A stretch of 64,000 nt of DNA from Lineus longissimus (GCF_910592395.1 NC_088316.1:15314001-15378000); one strand, 5' to 3'; counted from the first letter of the stretch, positions 1-12,718 are shown. Notes: a model not told the origin generated them from the letters alone. A program made the numbers and translations.

Positions 1-1329
1 TAACTTTTACACATGGCTTTTGCCGCCAAAATGTTCGGCCAAGGTCACGAGGAAGTGAATTTCAGTAGTGGCCATGTTAAAATATTGTCTTTAGCCACAC
101 AAGTTTTCGTTTTCCCTTCGATCTTTTTGATTTCCTGATGAGTTCATCAAGGGCTTTAATGGGCTGGTGAGGCCTTGTCTAGTCTCAGTAGGTGTCCTAA
201 CCATCTGAGGTGTCTGCTTGATGAGTTGGCTCCAGGGCCATATGCAAGTTCGCTCATATAGGTCTTGGTTTTTAGTCTTGCCAAGCCTGATTACTGGTTA
301 TGTTCTTCTTAGATGGGATTTTGCATTCTTTCTCTTTGGTGAGGGTCTATAATTTATTGCAGTATTGGCAGATGCTGTTTACGAAAGCTCAGAAATTCTT
401 TCCTTTGGTTTTTTTGTTGTATCGCAGAGGGTTAAATTTCCATGAAAATTTGAATATGAACTGATTATACTGCCATATGTAAATAGGCGCCATGTTGTTG
501 AGCATACTGCCTCTGTCCTTATCAAAATGTATCAGGCCTGGCCTACTTGATGAATGAACTTTCTAATTAGTTATTTACTTGCTGGAAATTGACACACAGT
601 CATTTTCCTCAATTACAACTTATCAAGTCTGGCATTTCTATTTGTTGGTTGATATGAGAGGGCCATGTATGGCCAACTTCGTCTCTCCTGCCACTATTAG
701 CACATTCCAAACAAGCCATGTAATAAGCTCTGACTCCTGAAAGCAATGTGTTTGATTCAAGTTTGATCGATAGGGGGCGACCTCAAGAACTGAAGAAAGA
801 GGAGAGTTGAGCCATCATCAGTTTCAGGTCACTTCGCCTCCATCATGCAACGGGAGGAGTATGCCAATGAATAGGATATGTTTGTGTCACAATGTGGTTA
901 TCCATAGGGAACCTGATTATTAGGTAGATAAAGTGGGTAAATAGCAGGGTGGATCCAGGACTTAGAAAGAGAATCATGGCCCATTTCAAAGATTGTTTTA
1001 AAATTCATGGTTCAACTTCTTTTTCTTTTCCTCAATTTTTCTGAAATACGGGCTTAGGCACACGCTATCTTTCCATTCCCGCTTGAACCACACAACTCTC
1101 AAATTCGATCCACAAAGAAACACTTTGAAAACAAATTTTCATACAGCATCAATAAAATTGAAACAAATGAGCAGAAATTGTAACCCCCACGAGAAAATTT
1201 CAAAAGGAATGTCATGTCGATTTCAATGGAGGCAATGGATGGAAATGCAATTAAACTGCAATATCTGAAACAAATTACCTAAGAGGTGCCCTGTTATAGT
1301 AATTCCAACTTTTACCAATGAGTTTATTA

Positions 1330-1793
1330 CCGTATTTTCCGGCGTATGACCCGCTACTTTTTGCCCTCAAACAGGCCCAAAAAGTGGGGGTGCGGGTAAT
1401 ATAAAGGTGCGGGTCTTGCGTGGATTCTGAGAGGGATAAGCCCCAACCCCAAAGAAAAAAAAGGGGACCAAACTGGTTACTTGATAAGGATTTATGTCCA
1501 TCGTTTTCGCATTGTTTTCAACCAATATTTCCGCCATGATCGCATAGTTTGTGATGTCTCCGCTAGGGAAAACAAGTTACGGCCATGCTGGAATTGATCC
1601 ACTTTGGTTAACAATTAAAAAAAACATGGCGGTTCTAGGATTTCAACATCAATGAATGGCTTACTATTTTTGGAGAATGCGGGTCTTGGAGCAGTGCGGG
1701 TCATAATCAGGTGCGGGTCTTGCGTGGCTTTAGGTAATGGTCAAAGGGGGTGCGGGTCATATGGCAGTGCGGGGGATAATCCGGAAAATACGG
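1330..1793. mobile_element. non-autonomous TIR DNA transposon (MITE-like)
   Basis: The ends are inverted copies of CCGTATTTTCCGG (13 bases exact, weaker similarity further in), and each end is flanked by TA, consistent with a TA target duplication. The 464-bp interior has no transposase frame and carries several direct copies of GTGCGGGT near both ends. The superfamily is not assigned; a TA duplication fits Tc1/mariner-like and some other cut-and-paste families. Confidence 0.75.
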
Positions 1794-2766
1794 TACCTTC
1801 TTGGCATTTTTTAAACCCTTGGGTATTTTACTGACGTACATAATGGCTTTAACAGCTGAGGTGCAGGGTACAAAATGTTACAACTTTTCTTGGATGAAAT
1901 GACGTTGATGCCCACTTGGCAAAAACATCTTTCTGCAGAAATAACTAAATTTCATTTTGGCTTGGTTGGCGTAAATTGTTATCATTTTTCCAAACCAGCC
2001 TTTTTACTTTCATCTGACTTTTAAAAGATACATGTATGCAGTCTTTCACTGCTTACGATGCATTGTATAAATCGACGGAAGTTGTGCTTGGCTAAATGAG
2101 TCAAAATGATTCCAAAAGGGTTAATAAAAGACAATCAAACTTCTCTTCACACCATGATGTATTGGCCTATCATGTATGGTAATTTTCAAATTGTATTCAA
2201 ATTTTGCAAATAATTGCAACCTGTGATTATTTGTGATATGGTATGAGGATGTTACACAAGAGCTTGCTAACATGCAAACATGTGAATCACAACAGAAGAA
2301 TGCGCATTAAAAATATTGTGATACTGACCCAATAATTAGTACAATTTACATTTAGTTGACCCTAAAATTAGATCCAAAGGTCTCGGTTTGTACAGTAGTA
2401 GGCCTCCTCCATGAATCATCCATCATCTGTACACAGAGGTAGTTCACACTGGCACAGGAAGAGCTTTCCAGCGTTCATGGAGGACATATCTTAGCCTTAT
2501 CTTATGTTATTGCACAACCTTAGAGCAAGGACATTCATGAACATCATCTTCCATGCCGATAAATCTGCATAGTGAAGAAGGAAAAAGGCCAAACTAGAGA
2601 AGAACAGCAGCAGTGCTCTCAATGATGAATGGGGTGATAGGCCAGATGACTACTGCCTTTCATGAACTGCTGCCTTCATGTATATATATACAGTTTGTGG
2701 CCCTGAAAGGATCATTAAGGAATTACCCTTCTCAGAACGACCACAACACCAGCGGGAGTCCCATAA

Positions 2767-3057
2767 GACGACCATGACAGTAATGATCCTTATGATGCAC
2801 ATGGTGGGGCTGTAGAAGCGTTTGAACAGATCCTAGCCCCCTGGGGAGAGCAACAATCTGACCCAAGAAGGGCCCCACATGAGAATTACCCATCACAAAT
2901 GGATCGTATGTACGTCTTTTTATGGTCAAGTGAAAGAGATAAAGACCATCAATGTTTGGTCCACACATGTAGAAATTGTATGTGGTGTGTCAGAATTGTA
3001 TTGGGAAAAGAAGTCTGCCATGAAATTGATGTAATTTTCCATAGAACTTTATGCACA
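2767..3057 (+). other. unexplained open frame of 97 codons
   Basis: The frame is open between a TAA at 2764 and a TAA at 3058. It reads like ordinary protein (DAHGGAVEAFEQIL near the start, then a Cys-rich stretch), but its first ATG is only near 2898 and I recognise no family. The opposite strand is also open for 78 codons at 2732-2968. It could be a terminal exon of an unknown gene, a decayed retrocopy or chance. Confidence 0.2.
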
Positions 3058-5104
3058 TAATCGTAGTTTGTACGCACATTGTAGAATCGACCAATATAAA
3101 CTGACTTTTATTTTAGTTTAGCAGAATATTCGATAACAATAAAATTACACATACATATGTATCACAAACTACACTTCAAACTTAAAGGGAGTCTTCAGGC
3201 AGGAGCCAGCCCGGTCAGACTCAGTTACACAAAGTCTTTAATCTAAATAGACAATATTGTTGTATAAGGAAGAAAATCTTAACCAAGGACCACGATTAAT
3301 AATTCACCTCCACCCTGCATACTTTCTAAAGTGAGACACAGGTCTAAAATTATGATACAATACTGAAGGGGTTAATATCACCATGATAAGTCACCCTCAT
3401 ACATTCACGCAACTTCACAAATACTACCATCATTCATACACGTAGCGTTATCGTCAGCGAGTTTTATGAACAGAAAATTACTGCCAGCCATATCATAGTC
3501 ACCAATTATGATTTCCTCTTCATCATAACGGACCGTTTCCGGTTGTCCCGCCCTGCTACATGTCCGTGACACCATTTGGTAATGTCAAAGATAAAACTTT
3601 TTACAGGAATAATTTGACCTTCATCAGGTTCATGTAGTAAGAATTAGTATTAGTCAAGATAGTAGTGGTTAAGTATGGTCTGATGACAGATTTACTAATT
3701 AGTCTGCTTGTCGATATCTTAGGTTTACATCCTGCTCCAGATGCAAGTTTCAATGTGTATCTTGTACCCTCTCCACTCAAGGTATCAACACCTTTTCGTT
3801 TTGATATCAATTCTAAAGGCTTTATCATGACACCATATCCTCATACTAGAGGAACAAATCCCTAAAGCAGCGCCACCATGCAGGAACGGGTATAACAACC
3901 ATGTACATTGTAACATGTACACACGCCCAGAAAAAGTACACAAGACTTCGACATAACATTTATATCACTTCAAACAGTGAAAGGGTAATATAAGCCCATG
4001 GTGGTGATGAGTGTCTACCCTTGAAAGGGGAGGGTACAAGGTACACATTGCTAATGGTACTCGCATTAGGCCTCTACTTTTCCAAATGTTGTCTACATCC
4101 CACAACATCCAGGTAGACATTTTATTGAGGCGCCCGGTACAGGAAAACAACAAGTTTACCCTCCACTTATATATCAAGAACCTGGAAGAAAACAATGTAT
4201 CATTTTTAATTCATTTTTTTATCAGATGAAAACAATCTTCGGTACAATAAACGCATAACTTTGGAACTTTGTTGGCGGCCGCCACGATAGCCTAGCGATA
4301 GTAGCTGAAGAAGCACTTTGAGAACCATTGTGAAGTCAGGCACAGACAAGTGTTTCCTCTCAAAAGTGCCACCTTATTTACCAAACAACTGACAAATTTT
4401 AGATAAATAATAATGCACTACCGAGATAGCTTGATAAAGCTAACCTACGGTAACCTACAGTAACCTAGTGTAACACGGTAGGTTCATTCTCGAGCACACC
4501 AACGATAGTAGATACTGATGATCAAATTTTTTCTCGAAGTTATCTTTTTTTGCTTATGAATTGTTTTCAAGAGGTAGGTCGCAATTCTTACAAAGTCAAA
4601 GTGTGCGGTGACTTAAAAGTGCCCGCACAGACATGGATCGGTGATTGGTGATACCAACTCATCTGATAGGGATGACGTCATATTCTGGCTTGGCCTAAGC
4701 AGCGGGATCTCGGACTAACTTTATTGAAGCAGTTTTTAATACACACATTGTTCAACACTTCCGGTCCAAACAATGTTAGAAAAGATTTGACAGAATAAAA
4801 ACCACAACTGGACAGAAGAGGCGTTTTCCCCAAGAGCGAAACAAACACTTAACTTTGAATATGGAAAACTAAATCCAATTGAGTGCTATCATATTTCCAA
4901 ATTCTCATTGTTCATCGTTTCCTGTCTAAATAATAGCCGAAAATAATGATATATCGCAAATATATAGCACTGAATGAAACCACCAAGAGCTTACCACTCT
5001 GAAGAATGGATTATAACAATTGTTGAGACCTCACGCAAAGGAGTCCACAACTTTTTTCTTTAATAGTAAAAGGCTTTTGAGATCGCAAAGGACAATGCAA
5101 TGGT

Positions 5105-5207
5105 TAGACTAAGTGCCCCGCAAACAAGAGATTCTTGTCGCAGCCACCTGCAATGATTTATTGTATGAAACGAAAATCTCCCTTGTTTGCGCGGAGCATG
5201 GGACTAC
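5105..5207. repeat. short palindromic repeat, possible MITE remnant
   Basis: The core GCAAACAAG at 5120-5128 is exactly inverted at 5182-5190, and similarity continues on both sides for about 30 bases per arm with mismatches. It could form a hairpin or be an old small TIR element. There is no coding content. Confidence 0.45.
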
Positions 5208-6896
5208 CTGAAAGCCTGGGATTTGATATTGGCTAACCAAAAAGGCCTAGATATGAATTGTGTCCACAAATTGCCAATTATCTGGTCATGATATCATGTC
5301 GGTGGATATAGAAGTGATCGGAAAGAAATCGAATGAATATCACGCTAACTCAATATTGCCTTTCTAGTGCAACTTGACCGATTTCTATAGGCTTTGTTAT
5401 TTGGGTATGTCATTGAGTACCAGTAGAGAATACTAGCATGAAATGACTGTCTCGCACTATCAATTGATTAAAAAAACTGGTAATAGGGTCCTACAATGCC
5501 CTCAAATCCAGGGTTGGCCAAGGCGAATGATCTTATCCATACAAACAACAACTTTTAGAATCCCACAGCATAGCTTTAATACAGAAATTGAAAGATGTTA
5601 TTTTTGTCGCAAGTCCCAATTTGTGAATGGCACAGAGGGGAACTAACATCTAAACTGCACTTCAGACAAGACTGAAAGGACTGTTGCACTAATTTGGCAG
5701 AGGGAATGTTACTTTGGGCCAGCACTGTGTGATGACAGTCTTTTTGCAGTCATATCGCACAGAAACATAATAGAAAAGCAACAGCAACATAAATCAGCCA
5801 AATTGATAGACATATTTATAGGGGCACCCATTTCTCCAATTATCTCAAATCACATACCGGTACCCACGAGTCTCAATCTCCAACTCACAGGGAATGGATT
5901 GTAGACATATATTATATATCACCGTAAAAGGTCACCAAGGAGTTCAACATCTCACACCACAATGATTTGATTTCTGCCCATAACACAAATACTTTCTCAC
6001 CAAATTGTTACGTGGCCAAAATATTTGCATTCTGGTGGTTGTGATAATTGTCCCAGGGTTCAGTAGGTGTCCAGGCTGTGCATCCAGGCACACGCTGACC
6101 AACAATTCTGATCAAATGGTCTGAATATTTTATAATGAAAACTATGGATATGAATGTAGACCGTTTCGCAAACCCACAATGTCATGTATGATAGTATAAC
6201 TGGAAAGTAAGGCAATCATCACATAAGCACAACTGTCCCGAGTGGTGTTTCATAAACATTGTCTTTGTAGCTGAGCTGTGTCTGTGCTGAAGAACTCAAC
6301 ATTGCATTGTGTTGTGATTGATGAGAGACCTTACTTTTGAAGATAACTGCATGCTTAAAAGCTGGTTACTCTAAGCTGTACGTTATTGTTATTGATGTTT
6401 CATATGAATTTCAGGTTTTTTCTCAGAACCTCAGAACCCTGAAGCTGTGTACATTTACATGTCTTTAAATGTTTAAAAAAAGTTATATCAGAAAATACTA
6501 GGCCTATATAAAATTAGCCGCTGAATTAAATAATAATGGAAATATAAAATGTAAAATATGGACACTTTTTTTTCTCCGTATCACACATGACACTGATAAC
6601 AAAGGAATTATATAATTTGCTAATTATATCAAAATAAATCACTTATAATGATACCATACCTCTTTAAAAAAGCATAATGAGCCATTTCAAATGATAAACT
6701 GATCTTTCATCCTTCACCTTCTGTGCCTGTACTATACATACCAAGTTTCAGCAAAGTTGTAAGCATGATATATAACTGCACGACAGCATTGTGTATAACT
6801 GCATTTCTATTTGCCTGGACACCAATGAGTAAAAAAGAACAGCGTGCCCCTTAAAAACCATATCACATCATCTACAGTTTATGAACTGCGGATATC

Positions 6897-6990
6897 ATGA
6901 AGGACAAAGAGGACCAATTAATCACCATGTGATCATGACCTATCATTCAAAAAATATTCAGCAACATTTAAGTATATTCTATAGGATAAT
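6897..6990 (+). repeat. diverged third copy of the 7.8-kb tandem unit
   Basis: It shares the stretch beginning ATGAAGGACAAAGAGGACCA with the tandem duplication at 7736-7959 and continues through the ATTTAAGTATATTCT segment with a few substitutions. It lies about 0.8 kb from the tandem pair. Confidence 0.7.
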
Positions 6991-7735
6991 ATTCAAAAAA
7001 TGATCTAACAGATGATTGCTCTGATTAACTCAGTAATTAACCAATTTCTTTGTCATATATCTAGATATCATTTGATTATACTCATAAGCCACCATCATTT
7101 TGTTCTGTAGTCTTTAGCCTCTCCAACTTGATGATGATTTATACCAGTATCAGTCACTCCATCCATGCAAAAATCTGACATAAATATAATTCCATAGGGG
7201 TCAACCAATTTTGGATGGAATCAATGCAGAAATGGTCCCATATCAAGGTCTAATTAATTGCAGTAAGATCAACCAACACCCAAGGTTCAAAAAGGGAGGG
7301 GGCTGGGGTTTTTCACCTTGGATAAGTTTATCTTGACTTTCTTTGTAGCTTGAGGGGTAGGCCTATAATCTCTTCCCCCTGCTGGTCTATCTTCATGGAA
7401 ACACAAACTCTTGGGAGTGAGAAGTTTGGGTTTACCTCTTCTAGCATCTCGACACACTATGCTCTGAGATTGCAAACTCTATGAGAAAGCAACAGTGCCT
7501 GTACCAAATTCAGCCCACCAAATAAAGCCAGAACACTCATGAAAGAGCTTTCCTTATTATTAGGTCAACGAGCCAGAAAAATCAACCTGAATGTGTCACA
7601 GCCAATTATATTTCATGTTGCTTTTGAAGATAAGTGACTTCCTTCTTCCTTCCTGGCTATTCCAGCAACACTTATCACCTTATCAAGCAGGGCCAGAGGT
7701 TTGGATAATCATGTGACAGGGGTTTGAGAGGTCCT

Positions 7736-7959
7736 CATCTGAGCACCTCTTACATGAAGGACAAAGAGGACCAATTAATCAACATGTGATCATGACCTAT
7801 CTTTCAAAAAAATATTCACCAACATTTAAGTATATTCTAGTATATTTCATCTGAGCACCTCTTACATGAAGGACAAAGAGGACCAATTAATCAACATGTG
7901 ATCATGACCTATCTTTCAAAAAAATATTCACCAACATTTAAGTATATTCTAGTATATTT
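7736..7959 (+). repeat. 112-bp tandem duplication, two near-identical copies
   Basis: Two adjacent copies with period 112, each beginning CATCTGAGCACCTCTTACAT. The copies are nearly identical, so the duplication looks recent. No coding frame is involved. Confidence 0.9.
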
Positions 7960-8953
7960 TATAGGATAATCTTCCTACTATCCCAGATACCTTTTAAGTG
8001 TGATCTACCAAATTAATACATCTGCTTTTTGGCTGTGAGGTTCTAAGTGATTAACTACCCCAGTGAAGATTATATGACACCAACTCTTTGAAAAGGAGAA
8101 TTTGAGTGACATGCAGAACCATTTTTCTTATTTTATTTTCCAGTTGCAACCAGTGGCATATCCTTATTAGTAATACTATACAAGGTTACAATGTAGGCCT
8201 ACTTGCAACAGTGCAATAACATCAGTTTACTGAGAAAGACTGAGTAATAAAGAGTAATTTTGATTTTCTCATTTTAAAATAGGACTAGAATAATTTGATA
8301 AGAGGCCACAGTTGCGTGAAGCATGCACATGACTGGGCATGGCACCTGGAATGCCAAACCAGGAAGTACATGTATATGGTAACAGCCTCAGTTCCTAGCC
8401 TGAGGAAGGGCTCAGGAAATGGGATGAAAGTGATGTAACTTATGTTTTCACAGCTAGTCTAACATCATCTGATAAGCTTTATCAGATAGCATAGAAATTA
8501 GCACTTCCTCCCTTATGCTGAAAGCTGTAGCAAATTAAAAGAGAAAGCTAGGAGCAGCTAAAACATTATCATACTCCCTTTAAATGTAGGGTTACTTGTC
8601 AAGATGCTCTATAACACATGATCTTTACATCAATGATATTTTGATAGCATATTCAGTGTAATATAAAGTCATTTTGTCTTACAGTTCCTAAAAAATGAAT
8701 TTAACCCCTTAGTAATGGATTTATTAGGCTGCTAAAGATATGCTCAAGGAAACCAAAACCTTGACAAGACTAAAGGAATAAGATGTTATCATGGTGGTAT
8801 TGGACATAATTAGAAGAGCTGAAAATAATAAACTGGCAAAGAAAGAAGCAGATCATCTTTAAATCCAATGAATTATAATTCCTGATAACGGGATAAGCAA
8901 TTCGTTGCGATAACGAAATACATGGTTTCAAAATAGGATGGCAATAAACCTAC

Positions 8954-9038
8954 CTTCAGTAGATCCAAGCAGAATATTGAAAATCACAAGAAAACAGCCG
9001 AAAAGGCATCGTCTAGGAGGCGCAATCCTTCGCTCCAT
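8954..9038 (-). CDS. first coding exon of an unidentified secreted or membrane protein
   Basis: On the minus strand an ATG at 9038 opens 28 codons plus one base. The peptide has a basic start (MERRIAPPRRC), a hydrophobic core (LFGCFLVIFNILLG) and a small-residue end (STE), a typical signal peptide. It runs into a consensus donor, AAG|GTAGGT, at 8953. Ending in phase 1 right after a signal peptide is common in genes for secreted or receptor proteins. Exon 2 was not found; it lies either in the left flank or beyond the window. The exon is head-to-head with POMP, 602 bp between start codons. Gene identity is unknown; the model rests on the start, signal peptide and donor only. Confidence 0.5.
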
Positions 9039-9640
9039 TTTGGAGAGGAATCCAAAAATGATGTTCACATCAAAAAAGAGCGAAAAGAGTTAATTGCCGC
9101 TGACTCGCCTGTCGCGCAATCAAAAGCGGCCGAATAAACTTGTGCGTAATTTAATAAATCCTGTTCGTACGTCCAAGTTGACCACAAATTTCGTTAGAAA
9201 AGTTTCAAAACATTCGTTGCCATGATGATTCGGTGTCCTCCTTGGCCTAAGAACGTCTCAGTTGCTTGGATAACTTCTATCTTATTATTTCTTGCTTCGC
9301 GCGTGTGACTAAACTTTCCTTAGTTGGCTAACAGTTACAACGTTTTTACACCCTCCCGCTGGCAGGTGCTTTTTCGCTTTTTTCTTCAAAGATTGGTTTT
9401 AAAATGCAAAATAACTTACTACAAATATTACTGACCATAATATGTGTCAGTTCGTGGCTTTTGTGGATGATAAAGTCATGCTTTCTCAAAGATTCCTTTA
9501 TTACACACCAATTTGGGTAAATCCAAGAGAAAGAACAGCTAATTGACTGACGTCACTAACAACTACCAGACCGCGTTCCCAGGAACGATGCATTTGGACA
9601 CCGGGTTGAAACTACGCGCACGCGCTGTACCAAACGCAAA
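9039..9640. promoter_or_regulatory. shared divergent promoter region, unidentified gene / POMP
   Basis: This is the space between the minus-strand signal-peptide exon and the proposed POMP start. It is relatively CpG-rich around 9590-9640 (ACTACGCGCACGCGCTG) against an AT-rich background, as expected of a bidirectional housekeeping promoter. No clear TATA box was identified. Confidence 0.4.
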
Positions 9641-11602
9641 ATGGTGGGTGCCGATTTCGATTTGCCGGTTTTCGTGATAAAAACGTCTATAAAATCCACA
9701 TTTCTATACAAATCCTTTCTTTAATTAAAAACATTATGTTTATGATGTATATCTCTATCTGATTTATGTCACTTTAATCTATTCACAAGCGTTTTCTTAC
9801 CATAAAAGGATGAAAACGCAGCCAGCTTTTTCATAATTTCATGGTGACTGTGCATTTCATGTGCATATAAGACTAAGAGCATCCATGTATGTACAAACAA
9901 TGCAAGTTTGCATTGGCATTGGCTACATCTGTTTGTCACGTTGGTACCAACCCCCAGTCCATTGATTACTACTGTAGAAATCATCATCATCATCATCATC
10001 ATCATTTCTTCTTCTTTTTTGCCTTTTGGCATTTACGATACGGTTGGTAGGGTTAACTAAACATTACATTTTGCTGTCACATGAGAGACCTTATTCTTTT
10101 TAAACGTTCCAAGGCAAAGGCCCAAGTCTCATGTCAATTGTCATATGACTTCAGTTACAAGTAGCTCTCTCTGGGACAAAGTTACTTAGGCCTAGTCAGT
10201 GAGATCATGAAGCCGTCCAGTTAGTTGTGCATATTGTGATGGCCTACAATCCTTTTATTCTTTTGAAATTGTACTCGTGATAAAAAGTTCTCAATTTTCA
10301 GGATCTTATACCAAAGGCAACAGAGGGCAAAAAGATCTCCGAGAAGGAGGGTCCATATGGCATACATGAGACCATGATCAATGGGTAAGATTTCAGGGTG
10401 AAACATAGATATTTCACCTAGTGCATATGGACTTGGAGCTCATATAAGGCAGATGAATGAGCTTCCTCAGTTTGGTGATTGATAAGATTTCTGAAGAAAA
10501 GAATCCCAATGGCTGTGATTTGAAATCATCGGAAATGAATAACATACTCCTCACAATATTTCAAAATTTGACTTGTCAATGACAGGCCAAGTTACCATTT
10601 AACTTGAAACATACATTTCTGATTGTTTCAGTTTCAAGAATCATGCCTCAACACTTGCCCCTGTTCATCCATTAGAGGTTTCTGAAAAACAGGTAAGTAT
10701 CATGTCACTGTCTGTCTTTGAATAGTTGGAATTTTTATGTTCATCTAAACAACAACAAAATTTCTTCAAATGGATTTTTTTAAGATGTAAGTGACTTATC
10801 TGTTTGAACAACAGTGTTCATAACACAACAATAAACGATGGTTTAGTTGCCTGGAGGGTTGCTTCTATTACTAATAAACAATGGTTTACATTTCAGTGGC
10901 AGAGTACCCACGAAAAGTCTGAATTTTCCCTACTCCGGAACACTCAGGGGATCCACATGCCACTTAGACTGAAGATGGAGCGAAATGCTGCCCATAAGGT
11001 GGGTACAGAAAGTTGTGAACGTTTTCATTCAAAAAAGATGAGAACTTCTTTCAGTCGAGTCAGATTAGTTGATTTGCACAGTGGTGTAGTTGGAGTGCAG
11101 GACCTCTCACCAAGAGTTTGTGGGTTTGAATCTCTTTCAAGCTAGTTTGTTGATTTAATCTTCACCAGAATAAAAATTTCTCTTTATTTCTCTTCTCAGG
11201 TTCAACGACTCCCCTGTCTCCATAGTTCAAACTTTATGTTGAACACATTATCAAAGAACAGTGAACTGATTGACTTTGATGATTTCCTCAACAGTAAGTG
11301 CTTTTTTTTACCTGTCCCTGAACTGGCTTAATGGCGTCTACACAGTATTTTCGTGACCAGTCAGCTTGCACAGCTCTTTCAATGAATGAATCCAGTTTGT
11401 GGTTTTGGAGAATGATTTGATGAAATTCATTTCGGTCCTCTAGATAGTCAAAGATGGATATTTCCTTCGCTGCCACTTTGGCACAAAATAACAGTATCAA
11501 ACCTATGACTTATCTGTTCTGCATCATTTTCCAGATCCAGCAGATGCTGAAGTGATGGGCGCCCCTCACATGATGACAGAGAGGCAGCTGGGATTATTAT
11601 GA
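9641..11602 (+). CDS. POMP: proteasome maturation protein (POMP / UMP1)
   Basis: POMP is the chaperone that sits in half-20S proteasomes, helps recruit beta subunits and is the first substrate of the finished particle. Exons: 9641-9667 (tentative), 10302-10384, 10632-10692, 10897-10998, 11200-11293, 11535-11602; all internal phases agree and the total is 144 residues, against about 141 in human. Family signatures are HPLEVSEK, FSLLRNTQG, the LRLKME segment, SELIDFDDFLN, and the C-terminal EVMGAPHMMTERQLGLL. Exons 2-6 have strong acceptors and donors. Exon 1 is uncertain: it is the in-frame ATG giving the expected length, but its donor (CCG|GTTTTC) is weak. A poly(A) signal follows at 11828. 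The 3' end converges on RAD51D. Confidence 0.9.
9980..10005 (+). repeat. (ATC)n microsatellite
   Basis: About eight to nine uninterrupted ATC units within POMP intron 1. There is no sign of function. Confidence 0.9.
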
Positions 11603-11827
11603 TATGGACGACGTGGTGGTTTCGTTTTCATGTGCTGATCTTGTGAACTGACATTATTTTAGAGGAAGTTACTTTGCAGAATAATTGGGAAAAGGGCATG
11701 AGCGTCAAGTACTCTTCGGACAGTGCTGCATAATTTCAGTGTCAAGACTGTTCTATCTTTAAAATAAGCTGATGTTGCAGTTAAAAAAGGACAATTTGTT
11801 GTGTGGAAGTGTAGACCTCTGGGAATG

Positions 11828-11854
11828 AATAAAGACTTGAAAGTAGTCTTTATT
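11828..11854. terminator. POMP poly(A) signal inside a perfect inverted repeat
   Basis: AATAAAGACT at 11828-11837 is exactly inverted as AGTCTTTATT at 11845-11854, with a 7-base loop. Each strand therefore reads AATAAA. The plus copy is the likely POMP cleavage signal, 226 bases after the stop. The minus copy could act as an outer terminator for transcription coming from RAD51D. Confidence 0.6.
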
Positions 11855-11860
11855 TATTCT

Positions 11861-12718
11861 TGGTACTATAGATGTAAGGATTCTGCTCCCAAGCAAGGGT
11901 GCAGTCATATTTGGAACGACAATGCCTCTTCAAATCTTGGCATATAATATCACAGCTCTGGCACTCCTTGTGGCTAATTTTCGTCTCTGAATGGCTCACC
12001 ATACCGAACTTAAAAGTGTGAATTGTTGTAAGGTGTGCTTTTCTCAACCGTCTGTTTGTAACAGTTCATTTACCTTTATAGCAAGGTTTAATAAATATAA
12101 CTTCTTGTACATATTATTTGTTCAAGTGATTTTGAAGTGTAGGTCCTTATATTTTCTCAACCGGCTTGGGCAAGGAGAAAGGGACATGCAACGAATGGAA
12201 TACAATTTCCGTCATTGAGGACTTCCATCAACAGGAGACAAATTCCAGGGAAAGGACAACATTTATGCATTCTGATGTGATCATGTGGGTTTTGTAGAAG
12301 TTCAGCATCTTACTGGACTGAGAAGCTAACTTGCGATCATGGCTGATATGAATAAAGACTAGCAAATGCTTTTATCTAAAACTCCATGTACATTTACACT
12401 GGGCCTTTCTGTACAAAACTGAAGTAAAGCAATTGCTATACTTTATTCATATCACCCAGTGTCACAGTGAATGCTTGGAAAGCTTCATCGTCCTGTCATG
12501 TAAGTTGTGACAATGTCGAACGATGTGCTAATTATGGCCATGTCTCCGATTGAAAGGGGGGACTGATGTGAAGGGGTTTTCTCTTCAGTCATCACCACAC
12601 TTACAATCCTCTTAGGAGTGTATTGTAGGAATGACACAAAGACCTGCTATGGGAGGATGCAGAGTGAAGACCAGTGTATGAGAGGACACCTAAGAAGAAA
12701 ACACTTATTAACAATAAC
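11861..12718. other. convergent gap between POMP and RAD51D
   Basis: No coding exon is seen. A further plus-strand AATAAAG at about 12350 could be a distal POMP poly(A) signal. Otherwise the stretch is unremarkable AT-rich sequence. Confidence 0.5.

Larger units (their letters stand above)
1..8953. other. gene-poor left flank
   Basis: I see no recognisable coding exon in this stretch. It is AT-rich, with a TIR element near 1.3-1.8 kb, an unexplained open frame near 2.8 kb, a palindromic repeat near 5.1 kb and a duplicated 112-bp unit near 7.8 kb, each listed separately. Part or all of it may be intron of the minus-strand gene whose first coding exon lies at 8954-9038, because that exon ends in a good donor pointing left. 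Confidence 0.5.

Noticed and set aside
6219-6286. Possible terminal exon of the signal-peptide gene (…YKDNVYETPLGTVVLM)
   Set aside because: It has an acceptor-like CTTCAG and a compatible phase, but is only 22 codons with no homology, so it cannot be told from chance.
9579-9640. Upstream ATG (MHLDTGLKLR) as the POMP start
   Set aside because: It gives a longer, non-matching N-terminus, and the GTGCCG donor after it is no better than the chosen one.
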